Shown here: one piece after another, positions 8,935 through 19,668 of the stretch
How positions within the stretch are numbered: position 1 is the stretch's first letter
Layout of the letters: each line of letters starts with the position of its first letter
Origin: Daphnia carinata
Taxonomy: Eukaryota > Arthropoda > Branchiopoda > Diplostraca > Daphniidae
DNA length: 42,500 nt
Assembly: GCF_022539665.2 (NCBI RefSeq)
Contig: NW_026712505.1
Location: forward strand, 1 to 42,500
Direction: 5' to 3'
Program-made: the position numbers and the translations under genes
The notes under the pieces: generated by a model
Told to the model about the DNA's origin: nothing
Databases searched by the model: none
The model's input: the letters and a program-made list of their open reading frames with translations, nothing else

Positions 8935-10627
8935 TGGATACTATGGCTAATCGTCATAATGGACCTAGAGACAAATTTAAGCTGACGCTACAACAACATG
9001 TGAAGGGGAGAGCCCTAGTTGAGTTAGGGAAGTTACGGCGTTGTAAACAACGTTTTAGTGACCTAAAATCAGCCGTTAACCTGCAAGCAGCGAGGCGGAA
9101 GCGAGGATTAATTGACGGAGGTGGTAAAGTACTCAGTTGGCTCTTCGGAGTGTCCACGCAGGAGGACCTCGAACATGTCCATGGTCGCTTGGAAAAATTG
9201 TCCACGGAGACTACCTCAATAGTGCATGCTTTGGAGGTCCACGCATCTCTCATAAATGAGACATTGTGGGAAACGAAAGCAATAGCTGATGCTGTGAATG
9301 AGCTACAGACTGCTTTCGCGCAAATCGAGAGAGAAACCTGGAAATTTGACCAAAAAATTGAAGGAGTCGCACGAGAAATGGAGACACATTGGATAGCAAT
9401 CACGAGAGTGGAGGATGCTTTTCGGCAGGTGGAGTCCGCCCTCGCCTGGCTTGATGAAGAACTGAACAGCTTTTCGGTTGGCATAGCTACTATGTCCATG
9501 GGGCGGCTTCCGGTTACTCTTTTTCCTCCATTACAAGTGCAAGCTGTGTTGAAGGAAATCAAGGCGGTTCTACCTCCAGGCTGGTCGTTGAGCCCATCCA
9601 TCCAGAACGGGGATATCTGGAAGGTGTATACAGAAGCGAAAGTGGTAGTAGCCACCGTAGGTAACTACCTCCGCATTTTCATGCACTTACCCGTGTTCGA
9701 GTTTCCTTTCAGATTTACGCTGTATGAGGTCATCAGCTTGCCGCGCCCCATCGGCAATGCCACGCTAGGTGCTCAGTTTGAGCCCCTTCCCCATTTCTCG
9801 CCGTGGCCGGTGATAGTCAGGCTTTTGTGGAATTGTCGGTGTCCGACTCTGCCCGCTGTGTGACTTCCCCTACGTCCATCTGCCCAATCAGCCGAGCAGT
9901 AAATAGGAAACACCGGGAGTCAAGTTGCGCAATGGCGCTGTTTCTGAAGGACGAGGTGCGAAGCCGCCTTCACTGCAAAACTAAGCTTTCGCCCTGGAGA
10001 GGCCAACAAACGGTGTATCTAGGTCACCGCAGGTGGGGTTATTCCACGACGCAAGAGACGTCTATAACGTTCACCTGTCCACACGACCGCGGGAGACCGA
10101 ACACCGTTATTAAGAGGGAAGCGTTTGATGTCTTCGAGGTACCAATGTCGTGTTCAGCGCACACGGACGACTGGATTTTTCAAGCAAGCTTCAGAAAAAA
10201 TGTCAAACATGCACTCAACAACAGCACTCTACCGACTATGACGCAGCTCGAAAATTTGGGTCCACTTCTATCGGAGACTGCCGAAGAGGAAACTTCATCG
10301 CCCGGCGAAAAAAATGGTGCGCCTGACAAGCTCCTACTATCGCGCCGCGCTAAGTTTCAGAGCCGTATTTCACTCATGGGTGAACACTTGCGCGTGATTG
10401 AAGAAGAAGAGAAAGCAAGAGTGGCTACGGAGGTCGACCGTACCGTCGGGCTCCGTTATCCCTACGAAATAGTTGTCGCGATAGTCGGGTTGTTGCTGGG
10501 CTTTGGGATATTGTTATTTTTCAGCTGGCGTGGATATCAGTTGTCGCTCGCCAGCGTTACCCAACGCATAGTCGAACTAGAAGGCCGACTAGCTGTACAC
10601 GAAGCCGACGTAGAAGGACGACTGTAG
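8935..10627 (+). pseudogene. Gypsy env fragment, frameshifted
   Basis: This is the last roughly 560 codons of the envelope part of the gypsy polyprotein. It includes the RRKR cleavage motif, the hydrophobic GLIDGGG segment next to it, and the C-terminal membrane span. One C is missing from a C run near 9789-9792 (four instead of five), which breaks the frame about half-way. The remainder is open from there to the TAG ending at 10627. Both the missing N-terminus and the frameshift make it non-functional. Confidence 0.9.
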
Positions 10628-10866
10628 TTCGACCCTCCAAATACAGAAAAACTCTGTTTCGTCTCGCTTCGTGTCGTTATTATTATGCTTACCCATTTTA
10701 TTCCCTTATATGTAGTCTGCCCGATATTTGATGTGTAGTTTTCCTGCTGTTAGGGGTAGTGTGTTGCATTTGTTTTATTTACGTTATTTGGGTCTAGGCC
10801 TACGCCCGTCTAGTTTCTGCTCGCGGAACAATGCGATCGGGACGAGTCGCAGGCTGAGTAGGGGGA
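10628..10866 (+). other. Gypsy 3' untranslated region, truncated copy
   Basis: Non-coding sequence between the env stop and the LTR. It ends in a purine-rich TGAGTAGGGGGA directly before the LTR, the likely polypurine tract. Same as 27013-27251. Confidence 0.7.
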
Positions 10867-11252
10867 TGTAGCGAATGGTTTCTTGCTAGTTCGAGAAATA
10901 CGAGAGTGGCGTGGGAGAGAGCTTCAACGCCCGTTCACACCCTCCGTTATAGCTGTAACGGGGAGACTCACCATCCGTCGGGAATGGTCGTCTTTCTGCA
11001 TCCGATCGCTTTAGCCTTGGATGGGCGGAAGATGCGAACGATGAAAAACCCGGGCAGAGTAGTCAGGAGTGGGTAGTCTGGTCAGTCGTGAGTTAGTCGT
11101 GTTAGTGTACCTTCTTTAACTTGTGCGTTTTTGCCCTTAGTGTAAGCAGTTTTTCCCTTTTTATCTTACCCTTTTAGTGCTATGCCTTGTGTAGTTGGCC
11201 GTGTTGGTTAAAACCCTCAAATAAACAGTTACTCCCGTGATCGCACGTTACA
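10867..11252 (+). repeat. Gypsy 3' LTR of truncated copy (386 bp)
   Basis: Starts TGTAGCG and ends CGTTACA, with the same length and, by eye, the same sequence as the two LTRs of the complete gypsy. It contains AATAAA at 11220-11225. Confidence 0.9.
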
Positions 11253-11877
11253 ATATATATCAGTCAACGGTGTTTTGTAAATTGAGTATATAAAGGCCGG
11301 TTTTGGCCGAATATAATACACACGAGTTTCACCGAAGCCCCCGGAGTCGGCTCTTCATTTCTGCTGGTAATTACTAGCAAGTTTCGCTTGTTATCACTTG
11401 TGTTGCTGCCCGTCGCAACTGGCCGTCAACTTCTGCCCGGCCGTGATAAGCTGCTTCCGCCCGTCAGCCCTCTTCGTTCTGCCCGGCTCCTTTTCTCGAC
11501 GGCTACAACGAAGCTGCTTTTGAAGCAATTCTCATCCGGATTGTATCCTGTTTTTGCCGTCGCTTTACTTGAAGATCCATTCGACCCGGGGGCACTCGAC
11601 GCCAAGGATCGCAAGTAATCTAGCGTTTTGTTATTCGTGTCCGTCATATTGGCCGCGCCCCGTCTCGGCATCGTTTTTTTGGTCGTTGGCCTTAAAGAGC
11701 AGTTGTCGGGCGTCATCGCGGTCCAGTCCGCCAAGTCATAGTAGCACGGTTCCCCAACCGGCTGCCCAGACGTATCGCGGCTATTGCATTGGGTTTCAGA
11801 GGACCCAATACCACTACTTTACGCTGAGCCGGCAGACTCCGGCAGTTGAGAATCGCCCGGCCAAGGGGCATCTCTCA
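11253..11877 (+). repeat. Right part of BEL copy 2 5' LTR
   Basis: Begins ATATATATCAG straight after the gypsy LTR and ends CTCTCA. It matches 27638-28262. It carries TATATAAAGG at 11287-11296, about 30 bp before GAGTTTCACCG, a plausible Pol II core promoter. Confidence 0.85.
11287..11296 (+). promoter_or_regulatory. TATA box in BEL LTR (copy 2)
   Basis: TATATAAAGG in the LTR, repeated at 27672-27681 and 35399-35408. It is absent from copy 1's deleted 3' LTR. Confidence 0.6.
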
Positions 11878-11880
11878 AAT

Positions 11881-11893
11881 TCGTCCTTCGAAC
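11881..11893 (+). promoter_or_regulatory. Candidate BEL primer-binding site, copy 2
   Basis: Same 13 nt as at 47-59, three bases after the LTR end. Confidence 0.4.
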
Positions 11894-11930
11894 AAAAATA
11901 ATAACAGAAACATCCGTACATTTCATAACA

Positions 11931-12647
11931 GTGTCGGACAGCATACATCAGCAGCACCAGCAGGCGGTGTACGCAAGATTCCAACAACTCCTAGACTCAG
12001 AGGCTCGTGCTTACGAACTCTGGAAAGAGTTAGAACAGACCATCCCGAAAGGTGTGTTCAGGAGACTTCGCATCCCGGAGCCGTTCCCTGAACAACGTGC
12101 CAAGAGATCCGTGGAGAAAAAGAGTCGGCCAAACCCTTACACACGACCGACCGCTCCGACTTTGGACTCGCCAGCCCAGTTCTTAAACGAACAGGAGAGG
12201 GAACAGCTAGCTGCCCTCACCAAAGTTAAGGAGTCACACTCCTCGGCAATAGCAGCGGCACAAAAGGCAGCAGAACGGGCCGAGGAACACGCCAGATTCC
12301 TGCTGGAGACAAGTAAGCTGAGACGCGATAAGGAAGAGCTTCAGAGAAGGGAGCAGTTATTGGAAAGAGCGCGCGGTGTCAAAGAGTTGCCGCCCGCCAC
12401 ATTTCAAGTACCGGTCCCTCCACCGACCCCCACGGTGCTGAGCCAAGAAATAAGTGACCTCGCCGCTGGACCTTCAAAAGAGCCAACACAAGCGAAGAAA
12501 GCGAGGTCCACATCAGGAATACCAAAAAGTTGGAAGAAATCTTCACCCGAAGAAAGGCTGAGCAGGCAACTATCTAAGCGACTGGCAAAAACAGGGATAG
12601 CTTCATCCTCCGAGGACGAAATCCTTAAGTCCCCAGTGCTTGTTTAA
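11931..12647 (+). CDS. Extra upstream reading frame, BEL copy 2
   Basis: Identical in layout to the frame at 97-813: 238 codons, no ATG, GTG at the apparent start, predicted helical middle and basic tail. One residue differs from copy 1 (Lys for Arg near residue 64); copy 3 agrees with this copy. The unbroken frame in three copies is notable beside gag-pol frames that are all broken. Function unknown. Confidence 0.45.
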   Translation: MSDSIHQQHQQAVYARFQQLLDSEARAYELWKELEQTIPKGVFRRLRIPEPFPEQRAKRSVEKKSRPNPYTRPTAPTLDSPAQFLNEQEREQLAALTKVKESHSSAIAAAQKAAERAEEHARFLLETSKLRRDKEELQRREQLLERARGVKELPPATFQVPVPPPTPTVLSQEISDLAAGPSKEPTQAKKARSTSGIPKSWKKSSPEERLSRQLSKRLAKTGIASSSEDEILKSPVLV

Positions 12648-12679
12648 TATTTGTTTTACTGTTATAATTTGTTATCGGG

Positions 12680-12725
12680 AATAAAACTATCTCTATCACT
12701 ATCAAAAAAAAAAAAAAAAAAAAAA
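12680..12725 (+). other. Internal AATAAA plus 22-A tract before gag (copy 2)
   Basis: AATAAA at 12680-12685 and 22 A at 12704-12725, ten more than in copies 1 and 3. Confidence 0.75.
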
Positions 12726-15700
12726 TGTCAGTTCCGTCAAGGAGAACGAGACAAGCGGTAACGGACCCAGAGGAGACGAGTATCGACGAAAGATTGTCGA
12801 TCGTCGAGGAGAAAGTAGAAAAAATATACAAGGCAGGCGACGGGTATCACTCTATGCTACACAAGAGAGTGGAGGTCGCGGAGAAAACGATCGAAAAGTT
12901 TATAACAGACATGGGAATAAAAATGAAGGCAATAGAGAAAAAGATAAAAGACATGGAGGATTTAGAGGAAAGATTGGCGGCAATATCAGAATTGGTGAAA
13001 GAAATAGACGGGAGAAGTAATAAAGCGTTGAACTCTGCAGCGAAATTAATCGAGCAAGCGAAAGAAAGCTTTTCGATGAAGGAACAAATCCCGGAGATCG
13101 TGGAGGGAGTGAGAGCAGAAATAAGGTCAATCGTGGAGAGAACGATCGAAGACAGCCTGCCCGGCCTAGAGGACAGTCCGATAAGACGACAAGAGCCTTT
13201 ACGGGCTTCGTCAAGGGCTGACTCCCCACTAGGCACGCGGGAAGAGTTGCTTGAAGATCGGGCTCTGATAAAAAGGGAACTGAAAGACAGTATTGCGTTG
13301 GCGGAAGCCGACGCTGAGAGTAGACAGAAATACATAGACAAGGCCAAAGCTCGGTGGGTGGCCATCGTAGCGTTGAATGAAAAGCTTGCCGCAGTCTCTA
13401 CGGCAGCCGAGAAGGCGAGTGACAGAGAAACAGAGGATAAACTGAGAGAAAGAATGAAAAAATTAAGAGAGAAATACAAAAAGTGCGAAGCCCAATCGCC
13501 AGTAACCAGAACAGCGCTGCCTCTACCGACGTTTAACGGAGAGATCACAGCGTGGAAAGGATGGAGAGCGATGTGGACGGCGTATGACGCCGATCCAAGA
13601 TTGACAGAGGCGGAAAAATTTCAATATCTGCGGACAAGCCTGAAAGGTAAGGCCGCAGAATTGATATCACATATACACTTTGATGAAAACCAATATCAGG
13701 AAGCAATGCTGAAATTGGAAAAGAGATTCGGGGACACAGAAAAATTAAAAGCCCACTACGTAAACGAACTGAAAAGTCTCGTGGCCGTAAGACTGGGAGA
13801 CTCAGCCACGACCAGCCAGTTGAAGAGAATCTTTGACGGGTTGACAAATGCAAGAGCCGCCCTGACGAGCCTCAAAGTGGATATGGGCGGCTATGGAGAA
13901 TACATCGCGGGGGACGTGTTGAAGGCACTGCCTAGAGCCTTAACCTCGCGATGGTGGAGAGACAAATGGTTCGATGAGGATCAACCGACATTAGAAGCCA
14001 TTCTCAAAGAGCTTGATCGAGAGATAAGGCTAAGAGAGATGGAGGAAGATCCTGTGAGCCAGCCGCAGAGCCCGAGAAGGGAGCCGCAAGAGAGGGGAGG
14101 TAGGATGACACCCTGTTGTTTTTGTCAGCAGAATCACATACACCACAGGTGTATGGTAAATACCCCGCAATTCAGACGAACGCTCTGCGAGCGAGAGAAC
14201 CGTTGTTTGAAATGCCTCGGCAGATCGCATCGGACGGAACACTGCGTAGCCAGGGTCCCGTGTAGGAATTGCGGGAGTATAGACCATAGCCCAGCGCTAT
14301 GCCTGTCAAGACAAAGACAATACGGGCCAGTCAGACCACAGTCCCCGCAAAGGCCGATGAACAGATCGGTAACGATAGATACCAACGTGAATTGTGCGCA
14401 GGCAACCTCGATCGGACTGCCCACGTTCACGGCGGTATTACAAGGAAAAAATAACAGAAAAATAAAAGTGCTAGGTCTGATAGACTCGGGGAGCGAGAAA
14501 ACGTTCATCCGACAGAGTCTGATCAGACGATTAAAAGCGGACGAAGAAGATGAAGGAGAGATAAGAGTGAACACGTTTGGGTCAGACCAAGCGGAAAGAT
14601 CGGTGCTAAAGACCTATAGCATATGGATGGTTCCCGAAAGACAGGGAAAAATAAAAATTAAAGCTACGGCGATAAAATATGTGGCGAAAGCAACCCCTAA
14701 GGTCCGGTCAAAATTAGTGGAGATTTTGACGGAACAGGGGGAGAAGGTCGCGGACGAAAGACATTTGAGATCAGACAATAAAACAGAGTTTGACATGATA
14801 ATAGGGTGCGACTATTATTGGCAAATTCTAAAACACCAGACAAAACAGGGTCCAGACGACTCAGTGGCATGTGCCAGTAAGCTGGGGTGGATCATTTTTG
14901 GAGCACCCACAGCAGGAAATCCGAGAGAAGTGTCGGCAAACATTGTTACACAGGCCGACGGAAAGAAAGCGATGGTAGATTTCAAGGAATTCTGGGCCTT
15001 GGAACACATGGGAGTTACGCCCCAAGAGTTAGAGGACCCGGGGTTCCTGAAAAATTATCAGGAGACCATAAAGAAAGATCAGACGGGCAGATATGAGATT
15101 CTGTTCCCGTTTAAAAATAACAGAAGGTCGATGGAGACCAACAAAAACATAGCTTCGATAAGATTGACGGGGTTGTTGAAAAAAATGAAACGGGAGGACA
15201 GAATGGCCTACCACGAAGTTTTTCAACAGTACCTCGAGAAAGGCTACATAGAGGTAGCTGATAAAAATTACACAGGGGCATGTACGTATTTACCGCACAG
15301 ACCGGTGATAAAAACAGAGGCGGCAACCACCAAGATCAGACCGGTGTTTGACGGTTCGGCCCACCAACAGAATAGGCCTAGCCTGAACGATCTGTTGGAG
15401 ACCGGGCCGAACCTAAACCCGGAGCTCTTGGCGGTGCTGCTCAGATTCAGGCAGAACGAGATAGCGTGGATGGCGGACATCACGCAAGCATTCCTACAGA
15501 TAGGAATACAGAAAGAGCACGGACAGATAGTCCGATTCCTATGGATAAAAGACCCGAAAGATGATAACTCGGAATGGATAGAATACAGGTGGAAGAGAGT
15601 ACCTTTTGGACTCTCGAGTAGCCCATTCATCTTACGAGCAGTTATATTAAAATGCTTGGATGAGCATAAAGATGAATACCCAGAGCTGGTGGGAAAACTG

Positions 15701-18488
15701 GGCGCGCAGTTATATGTGGACGATTGGTTGGGGGAGCGAGTAGCATTCCCCAAGCAATCGAAGCGATAACGCAAGCCCAGAAAATATTTAGTTCGGCCAA
15801 AATGGAGCTTCGAAAGTGGACGACAAACAGCGTGGCACTGAGAGAACAGTTGCAAGCGTTACAGTTCCAAAAAGGGGAAATAACGATGGGAGACAGTACA
15901 GAGAAAGCAGTCAAAGCACTGGGAGTCACATGGGATCCGGAGACGGACTCATTTCGATTCAAGCCAGAAAAAATAATAGAAGAGGCCGAAGAGATGAGCA
16001 AGAGGCCGACGAAAAGGAAGTTGTTCAGCCTTGCGCTGAAAGTCTTCGACCCGCTGGGATTAATATCGCCGGTAACGGTGGTGGCGAAGATTATCATGCA
16101 GAAGGTCTGGATAGACAAGACAGGCTGGGATGAACCAGTGTCGGCAAGCATAATGCCACACTGGGAGACGTTCATTAAAAGTTTGTCGGACCTCAAGAAC
16201 ACAAAGCTGGGACGGTGGACTGGAGAGATCCGTTCACCGAGACTACAATTGTTTTGCGACGCGAGTGACGACGCATACAGTGTAGCCGCATATCTGGAGA
16301 ACGGAGAAGATACAAAGCTGTTATGCAGCAAAACCCGGATAGCACCGGACCCCAAAAAATCAGTGTCGACCCCCAGACTGGAGCTGCTCAGTAATCTGCT
16401 GGCAGTCAGACTGGGGGAATACATTGAAAAGTCTCTGGGACGGTCGTTTGAGAAAACACTGTGGACGGACTCGGCGATAGCCTACTGGTGGATGAAAGGC
16501 GAATCGGGCCGTTGGAAACAGTTCGTCCACAACCGGGTGACAGAAATCAGGGAGAAGATCGACATAGGGTCGATAAGGCACTGTCCGGGAGTTTAGAACC
16601 CGGCAGATATAGCATCGAGAGGGGCTTCAGTGAGCCAGCTGAATCATAAGAAAGATTGGTGGTCAGGCCCAGAGTGGCTGAACAAAAAAGAGAATTGGCC
16701 GAAGAATCCAGCCCAAATGGAGCAGGATTGTACAGAAGAAATCAAGAAAGAGGAAAAAAATGAAAGAAATAACACAATGTAGTGTTTCGATGTCAAAGGA
16801 AAAAGAGTGGTACGAGAACTATAGTTCGTTGCGTACGATAATCAGAATCTGGGCGACAGTGAAGAGAGCGGTGAAGAGGTTTAAGGGACAACCGAATCCC
16901 GAGACACCGCTGGCGGAAGTGTCGGGTGGCGCCGACAAGAAACAGTTCAACATCCTCGCAGCAGAAGAGGTAGAACAAGCGGAGTTAGATCTATGGCGAA
17001 AGATGCAAAATGACGCATACAAAGATGAAAGGGAAGCCATAAAAGAGAAAAAACCCTGGAAAAATGATAAGTTGAGAAAGCTGGGATTGGCCTGGGACGA
17101 GAGGAACGGGCTAATCAGGTGTTACGGCCGCCAAGAAAACTGGTTGCGGCTTAACGGTAGAGAAGCGGTAATCCTGTTGCCAGAAAACCACTATTTGACG
17201 GGCAAACTCATAGAGCAGACGCACGAACGGTTGCTGCACACTGGGGTAAGCACGACGATGGTGGAGGTACGGCGAACGTTTTGGATTCCAAGACTAAGGC
17301 AAACGATCAAGAAAGAATTGAAAAGGTGCATGAAATGTCAGAAACTAGATTCGAGACCGTTCAACGAAGTCCCGGCTCCACTACCGGTAGATCGACTTCA
17401 AATGGCGAACCCGTTTAATGTAACGGGGATAGACTTTGCGGGACCATTCCCGATAAAACTGACGGCAAGAGGTGGACAAGCGAAGGCCTACATTTGTTTG
17501 TTCACGTGTGCGGTAACAAGAGCCGTGCATTTAGAAATGACCACAGAATTGGAGACGGCATCCTGTATTTTTGCAATGAGAAGGTTTTTTGCAAGAAGAG
17601 GGGTGCCGAAAGCCATGTATTCAGATAACGCGAAATCATTCACACAAGCCGCGAAATACCTGAGAGCGGCGTACAAAAGTGAGAACGTGTATAATACACT
17701 GGTGGACCTAAATGTCAAGTGGAGATTCTCCCCGAGCTTGGCCCCTTGGTGGGGCGGGTTCTGGGAGCGAATGGTCCAGACAGTGAAGAGACTATTATAC
17801 AAGACGTATGGGAACGAGTGTCTGGAATATGACCTGTTCCAAACGGTGTTAACCGAGATTGAAGATACGATAAACACGAGGCCATTAACGTATGTCTCTG
17901 ACGACGATAATGAACCTCTAACGCCGAAGCATTTGATCACAGGCTATAGACAAAATCAAAAACACCCGGTAGACGAGGAGGAGAGAATATTCAGACAGAA
18001 TACGTCTAACCAAGCGGGAGAAAACTAGAAGAAAACTGCTAGAAAATTGGTGGGGAGATTTCTATAAAGAATATGTGGCAGACCTCGAGAAGTTCCACTG
18101 TCCAACGCCGGGTAGAACAAAACAAGTTGAGGTTGGACAAGTGGTGCTGATACACGACGAGAAATCCAAGAGAACAAAATGAAAAGTAGGAAGAGTGGCC
18201 AAATTATACCCGGGCTCAGACAACAAGTTCAGAAGGGTGGCAGTATTAATTGCAGATAAGGTTTCAGGGAAAGGGTCAATACCCATATACCGGGACATTA
18301 AGTGTCTCTACCCGTTAGAGTTACACGCGGGGACGATAGACGATGACCATCAAAATACTTCACCGTTCCAAGATACTGAAGACTTGGACAGTTCGGACTC
18401 GGAGTTGGACGAGGGTCCAACGGGAGGAGTATCGGAAAATCCGACGTCCAACACTGTCCAAGGGGACGGTGAAGAGATAGACGAGTAG
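12725..18488 (+). pseudogene. BEL/Pao gag-pol, copy 2, broken
   Basis: Gag, protease and most of the reverse transcriptase are open for 1014 codons from 12725. One G is then missing from a G run near 15730, just after YVDD. Further damage follows: TAG at 16594-16596 for CAG (RNase H), one extra A near 16752, a 2-bp loss near 17985 in the integrase-to-tail part, and TGA at 18180-18182 for TGG. The missing G is shared with copy 3; the extra A and the TGA are shared with copy 1. Because it is intact through Gag and protease, it could in principle make a truncated Gag-like product. Confidence 0.9.
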
Positions 18489-18941
18489 AAGCGGAGATGC
18501 GGGGCACTCGGAACCAGAGAGTCGGTTGCCGGGGTAAGTCCATCATGAGGCGGGAACTAACCAAGAAGTTCCCGGTGACGGTACGAGAAATACCGGTAGA
18601 CGGTAATAGATGGAATGTAAGCGGGACTTGATGCTATAAGTCCCGACGATAGAAGTTGGAGACGCTTGACTATAATATTGAAATAACCGTACGTAGTTTA
18701 CAGCTATGTAGGGCGGTCTCTGTCGAGCAAAGGCAGAAATGAATATTAAAGACGCCCGATCTGGAGCCAGTTTTAGCCCAGAGGAAATGAATATTTAAAA
18801 CCCATCGTGACTGGAGCCAGTTTTAGCCCAGAGGGAAGAGGTTGGTGCCGGAGGAGTAACCGACAGAGGATCGGCCAAGGAGAGTTGGAGGTTGGAGGTC
18901 AGCGGCAGTTCCTGAGGCTGAAACGGGTGACGGAACAACGG
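18489..18941 (+). other. BEL copy 2 3' untranslated region and possible U3 part
   Basis: Matches 6645-7097 of copy 1, with the same two hairpins, the tandem ~48-bp units (18737-18834) and a purine run at 18830-18841. It is non-coding. The true start of the LTR may lie inside this stretch. Confidence 0.6.
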
Positions 18942-18985
18942 TGACATCTACTCCAGCGTTGATATTTATGTTCGTGCTATTATAT
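18942..18985 (+). repeat. Left 44 bp of BEL LTR interrupted by gypsy
   Basis: Matches 35325-35368 of copy 3's 3' LTR with one T/C change. The LTR resumes at 27638, after the gypsy insertion. ATAT at 18982-18985 is the left target duplication. Confidence 0.85.
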
Positions 18986-19371
18986 TGTAGCGAATGGTTT
19001 CTTGCTAGTTCGAGAAATACGAGAGTGGCGTGGGAGAGAGCTTCAACGCCCGTTCACACCCTCCGTTATAGCTGTAACGGGGAGACTCACCATCCGTCGG
19101 GAATGGTCGTCTTTCTGCATCCGATCGCTTTAGCCTTGGATGGGCGGAAGATGCGAACGATGAAAAACCCGGGCAGAGTAGTCAGGAGTGGGTAGTCTGG
19201 TCAGTCGTGAGTTAGTCGTGTTAGTGTACCTTCTTTAACTTGTGCGTTTTTGCCCTTAGTGTAAGCAGTTTTTCCCTTTTTATCTTACCCTTTTAGTGCT
19301 ATGCCTTGTGTAGTTGGCCGTGTTGGTTAAAACCCTCAAATAAACAGTTACTCCCGTGATCGCACGTTACA
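18986..19371 (+). repeat. Gypsy 5' LTR (386 bp)
   Basis: TGTAGCG...CGTTACA. Contains AATAAA at 19339-19344 and a short inverted repeat (CCGTTA/TAACGG). No clear TATA box was seen. Confidence 0.93.
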
Positions 19372-19389
19372 TGGTGGAGATGCAGGGTA
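19372..19389 (+). promoter_or_regulatory. Gypsy primer-binding site for tRNA-Ala
   Basis: Eighteen nt, directly after the LTR, exactly complementary to CCA plus the last 15 nt of the tRNA-Ala(AGC) gene at 8421-8493. Confidence 0.93.
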
Positions 19390-19668
19390 CACCTGCCTGC
19401 TAGAACAAGGTAAGTCTTTTGGCGTTTTCGTGAAGGTAATAGTGGAGTAAGGAGCTAGGAGGCGGGTACTGTTGAGAGGTCCTTGGGAAGGGCGACCAGC
19501 GGGTACGGTTACCTTAAATTGCTTGGGCATAGGACCACAGTCCCAGCCGAACTTCTTGCCCCTCTGTTTTCCTCCACTGCCTGTGAAGACCTTGTTCGGT
19601 GGGTAAAAGAGGTGTACGGGGGGAACCTTGAGACCGGAGAGTCGTAGGATTTCGGGTTAAGGGGGTAG
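19390..19668 (+). other. Gypsy 5' untranslated leader
   Basis: Between the primer site and the polyprotein ATG. No coding frame of note. It may hold packaging or splice-donor signals, which I cannot assign from sequence alone. Confidence 0.6.

Larger units (their letters stand above)
8935..11252 (+). mobile_element. Ty3/gypsy element with env, 5'-truncated copy
   Basis: From TGGATACTATGG onward the sequence equals 25319-27637 of the complete gypsy element, apart from one missing base. Everything upstream (5' LTR, gag, pol, start of env) is absent; 8805-8934 on the left is unrelated. The copy ends in a 386-bp LTR followed at once by BEL LTR sequence, at the same base as the complete copy. The two are therefore copies by duplication and not separate insertions. 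Confidence 0.92.
11253..18985 (+). mobile_element. BEL/Pao element, copy 2
   Basis: It comprises the right part of a BEL LTR (11253-11877), leader, extra upstream frame, gag-pol, 3' untranslated region and the first 44 bp of the 3' LTR (18942-18985), where the complete gypsy is inserted. The 5' LTR's left part is missing because the truncated gypsy and the tRNA-side junction replace it. The sequence matches copy 3 up to about 15.73 kb and copy 1 after about 15.87 kb. Confidence 0.9.

Noticed and set aside
8935..11252. Independent second gypsy insertion
   Set aside because: The junction with the BEL LTR is at the same base as in the complete copy and the flanking BEL sequence is duplicated too, so duplication explains it better.
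11426..11734. Antisense 102-codon frame inside the BEL LTR (also at 7141-7449 and 27811-28119)
   Set aside because: It lacks an ATG at its start and sits in LTR sequence whose conservation is explained by element identity.
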